Source of the DNA: Streptomycetaceae bacterium
GTDB lineage: Bacteria > Actinomycetota > Actinomycetes > Nanopelagicales > Nanopelagicaceae
Assembly (NCBI GenBank): GCA_027488165.1
Contig: JAIYCF010000112.1
Coordinates: forward strand, 1 to 8,111
DNA length: 8,111 bases
Direction of reading: 5' to 3'
The notes under the pieces were generated by a model. That model searched no databases, had not been told where the DNA came from, and saw nothing but the letters and a program-made list of their open reading frames with translations. This document shows positions 1 through 5,727 of this stretch, one piece after another. The translations under genes and the position numbers were made by a program. Within the stretch, counting starts at the first letter, position 1. Every line of letters starts with the position of its first letter.

Positions 1-164
1 ACCCAACTGCAACAGTGATGTCCGTAGCAATGATGATGGATCACTTGGGATATGCCGATGCGGCTCGTGAGATCGAATCTGCAGTAAACGCAGACTTACT
101 TGCGCGCGCAGATAAGAAGAGAAGCACTACAGAAATCGGAGATGCGCTACTCGCGCAACTTTAA
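1..164 (+). CDS. leuB: 3-isopropylmalate dehydrogenase, C-terminal end (partial)
   Basis: The reading frame is open from the window edge (first full codon at base 3) to a TAA at 162-164, giving about 53 residues. It begins PTATVMSVAMMMDHLG and ends with RSTTEIGDALLAQL, matching the conserved C-terminus of LeuB-type isopropylmalate/isocitrate dehydrogenases, where a P-T/A stretch is followed by a helix and the RST-EIGDA tail. The enzyme is cytoplasmic and oxidatively decarboxylates 3-isopropylmalate in leucine synthesis. Family members can also act on beta-methylmalate in the citramalate route to isoleucine, which fits cimA lying two genes downstream. The catalytic core is outside the window, so the call rests on the tail and the context. 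Related decarboxylating dehydrogenases are the alternative, made less likely by the branched-chain neighbours. The stop is one base before the ilvE ATG, which suggests translational coupling. Confidence 0.85.
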   Translation, partial: PTATVMSVAMMMDHLGYADAAREIESAVNADLLARADKKRSTTEIGDALLAQL

Positions 165-165
165 A

Positions 166-1245
166 ATGAAGATCACACTAAATCCCAACGCTAAAGATGC
201 CGCAACTCGCGATGCCTTGGTTGCCGAAGGCGGATTTGGTAAGTACTACACAGATCACATGGTTATCTGTGAGTGGACACAAGATGGCGGTTGGGCCGAA
301 CCAGAGTTAATTCCTTACGGCCCGCTCTCACTCGATCCAGCAACGGCTGTTTTTCATTACGGGCAAGAGATTTTCGAAGGAATGAAGGCCTATCGCCAAC
401 CAGATGGCGGAATCGCACTATTTCGCCCTGAAACAAATGCACGACGCTTTGCAAAATCTGCAGCGCGCTTAGCTCTTCCAGAAATGCCAGAAGAATTATT
501 CTTGGAAACAGTTGAAACTCTTGTTAAGCAAGATGCGGGTTGGGTTCCAAATAAAGTAGGCGAATCTTTATATATCCGCCCATTTATGATCGCTACCGAA
601 GTCGGACTAGGCGTTCGTCCATCAAATAAGGCAACTTACATTCTTATTGCAACGCCAGCAGGTGCTTACTTTGATCCATCAAAAGCAGTATCTGTTTGGA
701 TCTCAACCGAATACGTCCGCGCTATCCAAGGCGGAACAGGTGAGGCAAAGTGTGGTGGAAACTACGCAGCATCTCTTGTTGCACAGAAAGCTTCTGCAAA
801 AGAAGGCTGCGATCAAGTTGTTTGGATCGATGCCAAAGAGCGCAAGTGGATTGAGGAAATGGGTGGCATGAACCTTTACTTCGTAAAGGGTAAAGGCGCC
901 GATGCAACCGTTGTTACGCCAAAACTAACTGGAACTTTGTTACCAGGAATTACGCGCGATTCAATTTTGTCTGCGGCAAAGGATCTTGGTTACAAGACCG
1001 ATGAAGTAATGCTGTCAATTGATGATTGGCGCGAAGGCGTTTCATCCGGAGAGATCACTGAAATCTTTGCTTGCGGTACCGCCGCAGTTGTTTCACCAGT
1101 TGGCTTGGCCAAGAGCGCCATGGGCACTTGGGTTACCGGAGATGGACAACCTGGCGCAATCACCATGCAGATTCGCAATCACTTACTCGCTATCCAACAT
1201 GGCACAACTGCTGATAAGCACGGCTGGGTTAAGCGAGTTATCTAA
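166..1245 (+). CDS. ilvE: Branched-chain amino acid aminotransferase
   Basis: A 359-residue fold-type IV PLP aminotransferase that interconverts 2-oxo acids and leucine, isoleucine and valine, using glutamate as amino donor, in the cytoplasm. N-terminal landmarks are GFGKYYTDHM and IPYGPLSLDPATAVFHYGQEIFEGMKAY. The PLP-binding lysine is expected at K195, in GGTGEAKCGGNYAAS. Further family blocks are VWIDAKERKWIEEMGGMN, LLPGITRDS and EITEIFACGTAAVVSPV, and the C-terminus is G-HGWVKRVI. These match the larger BCAT type of Mycobacterium IlvE. The frame stays open upstream to an ATG at 100, but that would overlap leuB by 65 bp and add a stretch with no family similarity. ATG 166 gives the expected MKITLNPNAKDA start, one base after the leuB stop. 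No strong SD precedes it, so re-initiation after leuB is likely. The TAA overlaps the cimA ATG by one base. Confidence 0.95.
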   Translation: MKITLNPNAKDAATRDALVAEGGFGKYYTDHMVICEWTQDGGWAEPELIPYGPLSLDPATAVFHYGQEIFEGMKAYRQPDGGIALFRPETNARRFAKSAARLALPEMPEELFLETVETLVKQDAGWVPNKVGESLYIRPFMIATEVGLGVRPSNKATYILIATPAGAYFDPSKAVSVWISTEYVRAIQGGTGEAKCGGNYAASLVAQKASAKEGCDQVVWIDAKERKWIEEMGGMNLYFVKGKGADATVVTPKLTGTLLPGITRDSILSAAKDLGYKTDEVMLSIDDWREGVSSGEITEIFACGTAAVVSPVGLAKSAMGTWVTGDGQPGAITMQIRNHLLAIQHGTTADKHGWVKRVI

Positions 1246-2834
1246 TGACGATCTCTGATGCTTTTCATATCTATGACACCACTCTGCGCGATGGTGCACA
1301 GCAAGAGGGCTTAAATCTCTCGGTTCATGACAAGTTAACTATCGCTCGTCACTTAGACGATTTAGGCGTTGGGTTCATTGAAGGTGGCTGGCCTGGTGCA
1401 AACCCAAAGGACACCGAATTCTTTGCCCTTGCAAAAAAAGAGTTAAAGCTTAAGAACGCCACCTTTGTAGCATTTGGCGCTACTCGCCGTCCAAATGTGA
1501 ATGCTGCAGATGATGTATTGCTCGGTGCGCTCCGCGATAGCGGCGCTCCTGCGGTTACCTTGGTTGCTAAATCTTTCGATCGCCACGTTGATCTTGCGCT
1601 AAAGACAACTCTCGAAGAAAACCTTGCGATGATTCGCGATTCAGTGACCCACCTTCGCCAAGAAGGACAGAGAGTATTTCTAGATGCCGAGCATTTCTTT
1701 GATGGTTATCGTGCAAATCGCGATTACGCACTCGAGGTAATCCGTGTTGCGATGGAAGCAGGCGCCGATGTTGCTGCGCTCTGCGATACCAACGGTGGCA
1801 TGTTGCCCGATGAAATTGCCGATGTTGTTCATGATGTTTTAACTGCAACTTCTGCACGTATCGGTATCCATTGCCACAACGACACTGGCTGCGCTGTTGC
1901 TAACTCAATGGCTGCGGTGGCTGCAGGTGCAACTCACGTACAAGGAACTCTTAATGGTTACGGCGAACGAACAGGTAATGCCGATCTCGTAACAATCATC
2001 GCCAACCTCGAACTTAAGAAAAAGCAGTTGGTATTGCCACTAAATGCGCTGCGTGAGTCTTTCCGAATCTCACATGCAATTGCCGAAGTAACCAATATTT
2101 CGCCTTCAGGTCGCCAGCCATATGTTGGCGTATCCGCTTTCGCACATAAGGCCGGTCTTCACGCCTCCGCCATCAAAGTTGATCCATTCTTATATCAACA
2201 TGAAGATCCAGCATCTGTCGGAAACGATATGCGCATGTTGGTTTCTGATATGGCGGGCCGCGCTTCTATCGAACTTAAATCTCAAGAACTTGGCGTAGAT
2301 CTAGGTGGAGACCGAGAACTAGTTGGTCGCATCGTTGATCGCGTTAAAGAGATGGAATCTCGCGGATTTACTTTCGAAGCAGCCGATGCTTCATTCGAAC
2401 TACTCTTACTTGAAGAAGTATCTGGCAAGCGTCCTTCATTTTTCACTATTGAACATTGGTTAACCACTGTAGAGCGCGCTGAAGATCAGAGCATTGTCAC
2501 AAAAGCTGAAGTAACAGTTACTGCGCAAGGTAAAGAAATTTCCTGCATTGGTTCAGGAAACGGTCCTGTTAACGCATTCGATAACGCGCTTCGCTCTGGC
2601 CTTAAGCAGTTATATCCAGAACTTGAAGTTCTAGAACTAACTGATTACAAGGTACGTATTCTCGAAGGCCGCCTGGGCACTGGTGCGATCACTCGAGTAC
2701 TCGTGGAAACATCAGATGGCAAAGGTGAATGGAATACCGTTGGTGTTCACGAAAACGTCATAGCCGCATCTGCCATGGCACTTGAAGATGCAGTTACCTT
2801 TGGCTTACTGCGCCAAGGTCGCAAACCCGAGTAA
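1245..2834 (+). CDS. cimA: (R)-citramalate synthase
   Basis: A 529-residue protein of the isopropylmalate/homocitrate/citramalate synthase family. It should condense pyruvate with acetyl-CoA to (R)-citramalate, the entry to threonine-independent isoleucine synthesis. An N-terminal HMGL-like TIM barrel (about 5-280) starts with YDTTLRDGAQQEGLNLS; R15, D16 and Q19 are the family catalytic/metal residues. The metal-binding HxHN is H209, H211 and N212, followed by NGYGERTGNADL (237-248). A linker with HKAGLHASAI (301-310) leads to a C-terminal LeuA-type regulatory dimer domain (about 405-526), which in relatives binds the feedback amino acid. The long form with FIEGGWPGANPKDTEFF (44-60) resembles the citramalate synthase subfamily rather than LeuA. 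The ATG shares one base with the ilvE stop (TAATG), so the two are translationally coupled. Exact substrate is inferred from family; 2-isopropylmalate synthase is the less likely alternative. Confidence 0.92.
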   Translation: MTISDAFHIYDTTLRDGAQQEGLNLSVHDKLTIARHLDDLGVGFIEGGWPGANPKDTEFFALAKKELKLKNATFVAFGATRRPNVNAADDVLLGALRDSGAPAVTLVAKSFDRHVDLALKTTLEENLAMIRDSVTHLRQEGQRVFLDAEHFFDGYRANRDYALEVIRVAMEAGADVAALCDTNGGMLPDEIADVVHDVLTATSARIGIHCHNDTGCAVANSMAAVAAGATHVQGTLNGYGERTGNADLVTIIANLELKKKQLVLPLNALRESFRISHAIAEVTNISPSGRQPYVGVSAFAHKAGLHASAIKVDPFLYQHEDPASVGNDMRMLVSDMAGRASIELKSQELGVDLGGDRELVGRIVDRVKEMESRGFTFEAADASFELLLLEEVSGKRPSFFTIEHWLTTVERAEDQSIVTKAEVTVTAQGKEISCIGSGNGPVNAFDNALRSGLKQLYPELEVLELTDYKVRILEGRLGTGAITRVLVETSDGKGEWNTVGVHENVIAASAMALEDAVTFGLLRQGRKPE

Positions 2835-2844
2835 CCTTTAACGC

Positions 2845-3762
2845 ATGGGAAGCGTTGCATTTAACGAAATTCGCGACGCCTTTCTCAAGTATCTCGAAGC
2901 TGAGCGCAATCTCTCCGTCCATACAATCCGTGCCTATCTAGGCGATCTGGATTCCTTCTTCGAACATCTTGAAAAGTTAGATGTAACTGACTTTTCAAAG
3001 CTCGAGCTTTCACATATCCGCTCGTGGCTAGCTAATCAGCAAGTTAAAGGGGGAGCGCGCACCACGCTTTCCCGTCGCGCGGTTTCAATTCGTTTATTTA
3101 CAAAGTGGGCGACGAAGAAGGGATATCTTGCCAAAGATGTCGGCTCAACTCTGGCAACTCCAAAAGGCGCACGCACTTTGCCAGAGGTATTGAATGTTGC
3201 TAATACCGGACTTGCGATGGATGCGCTGGCAACGCGAGTTGCTGAAGAAGATGGACCACTCTCCAAACGCGATTGTGCAATGGTTGAAGTCTTGTACGCC
3301 AGCGGTGCCCGTGTATCTGAACTTTGCGGACTAGATTTGCAAGATATTGATTATGAGCGAAATACGATTCGGGTAATTGGTAAAGGAAATAAAGAGCGCA
3401 CAATCCCGCTCGGAAATCCGGCGATGCGCGCACTTTATACATGGTTAAAGGAAGGACGTCCTTCATTAGCCGGTGATAAATCAGATCGCGCGGTTTTCTT
3501 AGGTGCGCGCGGAAAAAGAATTGATCAACGCACTGTTCGCACCGTTGTCTATCATGCACTTGAAGCTTTAGAAGGTTCAGTTAAATTAGGACCACATGCG
3601 CTTCGCCATTCGGCGGCAACACATTTACTTGAAGGAGGAGCCGACCTTCGCACTGTGCAAGAAATCTTGGGACATGCATCTCTTGCAACAACCCAGATCT
3701 ATACCCATGTATCGACTGAAAGATTGCAAAAAGCCTTTAAACAAGCCCATCCCCGCGCGTAA
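2845..3762 (+). CDS. xerC: Tyrosine recombinase, XerC type
   Basis: A 305-residue site-specific recombinase expected to act with a partner XerD at the chromosomal dif site, resolving chromosome dimers before division. The N-terminal core-binding (SAM-like) domain spans about 5-90, with FLKYLEAERNLSVHTIRAYLGDL typical of Xer proteins. The C-terminal catalytic domain (about 115-300) retains the complete active site: R156 (ASGARVSEL), K180 (IGKGNKER), H251 and R254 (HALRHSAATHLLEGGADLRTVQEILGH), H277, and the nucleophile Y286 (TTQIYTHVS). Nothing indicates decay. XerC rather than XerD is inferred from position, because actinobacterial xerC commonly lies near rpsB; sequence alone does not settle it. 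The ATG is 10 bp after the cimA stop with no good SD, and no other start codon nearby fits the N-terminus. Lack of phage or integron neighbours argues against a mobile-element integrase. Confidence 0.9.
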   Translation: MGSVAFNEIRDAFLKYLEAERNLSVHTIRAYLGDLDSFFEHLEKLDVTDFSKLELSHIRSWLANQQVKGGARTTLSRRAVSIRLFTKWATKKGYLAKDVGSTLATPKGARTLPEVLNVANTGLAMDALATRVAEEDGPLSKRDCAMVEVLYASGARVSELCGLDLQDIDYERNTIRVIGKGNKERTIPLGNPAMRALYTWLKEGRPSLAGDKSDRAVFLGARGKRIDQRTVRTVVYHALEALEGSVKLGPHALRHSAATHLLEGGADLRTVQEILGHASLATTQIYTHVSTERLQKAFKQAHPRA

Positions 3763-3771
3763 GTAGAGATC

Positions 3772-3793
3772 AGGGCGTGGATTTAGCACCCCT
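3772..3793 (+). terminator. Weak terminator-like hairpin after xerC
   Basis: Ten bases after the xerC stop, AGGG (3772-3775) plus GTG (3777-3779) pair with CAC (3787-3789) plus CCCT (3790-3793). This gives 7 bp with one bulged C and a 7-base loop. Only three T residues follow before G, so it is a poor match to a Rho-independent terminator. It may still mark the 3' end of the leuB-ilvE-cimA-xerC transcript. The call is tentative. Confidence 0.3.
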
Positions 3794-3958
3794 TTGCGGC
3801 AGGTAAGATTTCCCCTGCACCAGAGCCATTCTGTAAAGGAACCTTTGGTGACATCTCAGCACTTATGTATGAACTGCTTCGCAGGGAATACAAGCCACTT
3901 CGGTCCAACTTGAGAAATTTAGTTTCAAAGGTTGGTCGGCGTTGTAGGTGCGACGGGT

Positions 3959-3973
3959 TTAACAAATTGTTAA
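3959..3973. repeat. 15-bp palindrome TTAACAAATTGTTAA upstream of rpsB
   Basis: TTAACAA and TTGTTAA are perfect inverted 7-mers around a single central A. A second partner, TTAAC at 3978-3982, can pair instead with GTTAA at 3969-3973 across GCCA, so two alternative stems compete. The site lies 67 bp before the rpsB start and could be an operator for a dimeric regulator or part of a leader RNA. No regulator can be named from sequence. Confidence 0.5.
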
Positions 3974-3987
3974 GCCATTAACCGAGC

Positions 3988-4022
3988 AGGTTTATTGCGC
4001 TGTCTTCTGCGCAAATAAACCT
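3988..4022 (+). promoter_or_regulatory. Stable hairpin directly upstream of the rpsB Shine-Dalgarno
   Basis: The left arm 3988-4000 (AGGTTTATTGCGC) pairs with the right arm 4009-4022 (GCGCAAATAAACCT), giving 13 base pairs with one bulged A (4013) and an 8-base loop TGTCTTCT. The helix ends one base before the purine-rich SD region. Loop bases CTTCT (4004-4008) are complementary to AGAAG (4024-4028), the 5' part of that region, so an alternative pairing that masks the SD is possible if the lower stem opens. S2 represses its own mRNA through the leader in gamma-proteobacteria. A similar role here is inference only. Confidence 0.6.
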
Positions 4023-4023
4023 A

Positions 4024-4031
4024 AGAAGGAG
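4024..4031 (+). promoter_or_regulatory. Strong ribosome binding site of rpsB
   Basis: AGAAGGAG ends nine bases before the ATG at 4041. It is one of the best Shine-Dalgarno matches in the window, as expected for a highly expressed ribosomal protein, and it abuts the 3988-4022 hairpin. Confidence 0.8.
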
Positions 4032-4040
4032 AAAGCTGCC

Positions 4041-4820
4041 ATGGCAGTTGTAACAATGCGAGAACTCCTCGACAGTGGAGTCCATTTCGGACATCAGACA
4101 CGTCGCTGGAACCCAAAGATGAAGCGCTTCATTTTCACAGAGCGCAACGGCATCTACATCATCGATATCCAGCAATCACTTGCACTTATCGATCAAGCAT
4201 ATGAATTCGTAAAGGACACCGTCGCAAAGGGCGGACACGTTCTATTCGTTGGAACAAAGAAGCAAGCTCACGAACCGATCATGCAGCAGGCTGCGCGCGT
4301 TGGAATGCCAACCGTCACAGAGCGCTGGTTAGGTGGAATGCTGACTAACTTCCCAACTGTTTACAAGCGTATTCAGCGCCTCAAGGAGCTTGAAGCTCTT
4401 GAGAACGCAAATGACCTTTTGCTTACTAAGAAAGAACTTCTTGTTCTTCGCCGTGAGCGCGAAAAGCTATTTAAGAACCTCGACGGTATCCGTCACATGA
4501 CCAAGTTGCCTTCAGCAATCTGGGTTGTAGATACCAAGAAAGAGCACCTCGCTGTTCAAGAGGCGAAGAAGCTAGGTATTCCTGTAATTGCGATCTTGGA
4601 TACAAACTGCGATCCAGATGAAGTTGATTACAAGATTCCAGGTAACGACGATGCGATCCGTTCAATCGGTCTACTAACTCGCGTTATCACCGATGCAATT
4701 GTTGAGGGCATGAAGGCTCGTACAGCGAATGCACCGGCTCCTGATGCTGCAAAGAATGCGGCAACTGAAGCACTTGAAAAAGAGTTACTTGAAGCAGCAC
4801 CAACAACACCGGAGGCATAA
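4041..4820 (+). CDS. rpsB: 30S ribosomal protein S2
   Basis: A 259-residue bacterial uS2, a component of the small subunit that binds late near the head-body junction and helps recruit S1 where S1 is present. Visible landmarks are the N-terminal MRELLDSGVHFGHQTRRWNPKM (6-27), FVGTKKQAHEPI (69-80) and RWLGGMLTNF (95-104). A helical coiled-coil stretch with KRIQRLKELE spans about 109-155. The second S2 signature, PVIAILDTNCDPDEVDYKIPGNDDA, lies at 181-205. The last about 30 residues (A/E-rich, APAPDAAKNAATEALEKELLEAAPTTPEA) form a low-complexity acidic tail, common and variable in actinobacterial S2. The start is fixed by the strong SD. The gene opens the translation cluster, and its terminal codons contain the SD of tsf, so S2 and EF-Ts synthesis are probably coupled. 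Confidence 0.98.
   Translation: MAVVTMRELLDSGVHFGHQTRRWNPKMKRFIFTERNGIYIIDIQQSLALIDQAYEFVKDTVAKGGHVLFVGTKKQAHEPIMQQAARVGMPTVTERWLGGMLTNFPTVYKRIQRLKELEALENANDLLLTKKELLVLRREREKLFKNLDGIRHMTKLPSAIWVVDTKKEHLAVQEAKKLGIPVIAILDTNCDPDEVDYKIPGNDDAIRSIGLLTRVITDAIVEGMKARTANAPAPDAAKNAATEALEKELLEAAPTTPEA
4811..4815 (+). promoter_or_regulatory. Ribosome binding site deciding the TTG start of tsf
   Basis: GGAGG lies within the last rpsB codons and ends 10 bases before TTG 4826. It supports TTG as the tsf start; no ATG or GTG is available at the position of the conserved N-terminus. Its overlap with rpsB implies translational coupling. Confidence 0.75.
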
Positions 4821-4825
4821 GTAAA

Positions 4826-5653
4826 TTGGCTAACTATTCAGCAGATGATGTAAAACGTCTTCGCGAAGCAACCGCAGCAGGAATGCTCGATTGCAAGAAG
4901 GCGCTCGATGAAGCAGATGGCGATTACAACAAAGCCCTCGACATCATTCGAGTAAAAGGACTTAAGGGAGTTACCAAGCGCGAAGGTCGTTTGACTTCAA
5001 ATGGTCTAGTTGTTGCAAAGGTTTCAGGCGATCTCGGCGTAATGCTCGAGCTCAACTGCGAAACTGACTTCGTTGCAAAGGGCGAACGTTTCGTCGCACT
5101 TGGCGATGAACTAGTTGATCACCTACTTGCCTCAAAGACTCCAACAGTTGAAGCATTCCTTGCTTCAACAATGGCTAACGGAAAGACTGTGCAAGCAGTT
5201 ATTGATGAAGGCAATGCAACTATGGGCGAGAAGATCGAAATTCGCAATGTTGCTGTAGTAGATGGCCCAGTTGGACTCTACCTACACAAGACTTCGCCAG
5301 ATCTTCCACCTCAGGTTGGTGTTCTTGTTTCGCTTGCTAAGGAAGCAGCTGAAGTTGGTAAAGATATTGCGCAGCACATTGCAGCGTTCGCACCTAAGTT
5401 CGTAAATCGCGAAGATGTTCCTGCAGACCTCATTGAAAATGAGCGTCGTATCGCAGAAGAAACAGCCCGTGAAGAAGGCAAGCCAGAGGCGTCACTTTCT
5501 AAGATCATCGAAGGCCGCGTAACCGGCTTTGTGAAGGAAGTTTCGCTAATTGAGCAGGCTTTCGCAAAGGATGCGAAGAAGACTGTGAAGCAGATCCTCG
5601 ATGAGGCAGGAACCGCCGTCAAGGCATTCCACCGTTTCCGCGTAGGTCAGTAA
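4826..5653 (+). CDS. tsf: Translation elongation factor Ts (EF-Ts)
   Basis: A 275-residue guanine-nucleotide exchange factor that releases GDP from EF-Tu in the cytoplasm. The N-terminal UBA-like domain (about 3-42) carries the family motif VKRLREATAAGMLDCKKALDEADGD. The exchange motif ETDFVAKGERF (79-89) has D81 and F82, which in the family insert near the Mg2+ site of EF-Tu. The C-terminal core includes ENERRIAEETAREEGKP and ends KTVKQILDEAGTAVKAFHRFRVGQ. Length is normal for Actinobacteria. The start codon is TTG: the next codons (ANYSADDVKRLREAT) are exactly the expected N-terminus, no in-frame ATG or GTG fits, and GGAGG lies 10 bases upstream. The gap to rpsB is 5 bp. A weak start codon on an abundant factor suggests that coupling to rpsB sets its level. 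Confidence 0.97.
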   Translation: MANYSADDVKRLREATAAGMLDCKKALDEADGDYNKALDIIRVKGLKGVTKREGRLTSNGLVVAKVSGDLGVMLELNCETDFVAKGERFVALGDELVDHLLASKTPTVEAFLASTMANGKTVQAVIDEGNATMGEKIEIRNVAVVDGPVGLYLHKTSPDLPPQVGVLVSLAKEAAEVGKDIAQHIAAFAPKFVNREDVPADLIENERRIAEETAREEGKPEASLSKIIEGRVTGFVKEVSLIEQAFAKDAKKTVKQILDEAGTAVKAFHRFRVGQ

Positions 5654-5677
5654 ACTAGTCAGAACGACACTTTAGAA

Positions 5678-5727
5678 AAGGAGCACCCATGCCCGGTACA
5701 AGAGGAACGTATCGGCGGGTGCTCCTT
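5678..5727 (+). promoter_or_regulatory. Extended hairpin enclosing the pyrH SD and start codon
   Basis: AAGGAGCACCC (5678-5688), which contains the entire SD, is perfectly complementary to GGGTGCTCCTT (5717-5727), codons 10-13 of pyrH. Inside, CCGGTAC (5693-5699) pairs with GTATCGG (5709-5715), with one G-U. The ATG sits in a small internal loop, and a 9-base apical loop AAGAGGAAC closes the top. The 18 bp in total would hide both SD and ATG when folded. The pairing is seen in the sequence; control of UMP kinase translation is inference. Confidence 0.65.

Larger units (their letters stand above)
3763..4040 (+). other. 278-bp non-coding gap / putative rpsB leader with multiple hairpins
   Basis: No reading frame on either strand resembles a protein: + frames are broken by frequent stops, and a 60-codon reverse frame (3783-3965) has no recognisable motif. 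The gap holds several inverted repeats. CACCAGAG (3818-3825) pairs with CTTTGGTG (3843-3850), with one G-U. CTGC/GCAG encloses a 3-base loop at 3874-3884. CCAAC (3905-3909) pairs with GTTGG (3931-3935), extended inward by TTGAGA with TTTCAA after a 2-base bulge. A 15-bp palindrome (3959-3973) and a 13-bp hairpin (3988-4022) follow. The promoter of the rpsB operon must lie here or upstream, but no convincing -35/-10 pair could be assigned. No known riboswitch consensus was recognised. Confidence 0.55.

Noticed and set aside
100..165. An upstream extension of ilvE to ATG 100, which would add 22 residues.
   Set aside because: It lies in an alternate frame over the leuB C-terminus and encodes no family-like sequence. 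ATG 166 directly after the leuB stop gives the expected N-terminus.
3765..3806. A short + frame reading RDQGVDLAPLCGR, resembling the GVDLA-P-G motif of M23 peptidases, which often neighbour rpsB.
   Set aside because: It is 13 codons ending in TAA with no further similarity in any frame. The neighbouring M23 gene in other Actinobacteria is divergent from rpsB, so a relic would be expected on the other strand. Chance is the simpler explanation.
3783..3965. A 60-codon reverse-strand open frame in the xerC-rpsB gap.
   Set aside because: The predicted peptide shows no domain, signal peptide or membrane segment, and the region's inverted repeats better fit non-coding RNA or DNA sites.
3910..3970. 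Candidate -35 elements TTGAGA (3910-3915) and TTGTAG (3942-3947) for an rpsB promoter.
   Set aside because: Neither has a convincing TANNNT box at 16-18 bp spacing, so no promoter was called.
3988..4028. A full H-type pseudoknot using the complete 13-bp rpsB hairpin plus loop-SD pairing.
   Set aside because: Only one base (4023) would have to span the whole 13-bp stem, which is sterically impossible. Only a version with the lower stem opened is feasible, so the two are treated as alternatives.
5311..5622. A 103-codon reverse-strand open frame opposite tsf.
   Set aside because: It is serine- and alanine-rich, complementary to highly conserved EF-Ts codons, has no recognisable domain and is fully inside a certain gene. 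It is a shadow.
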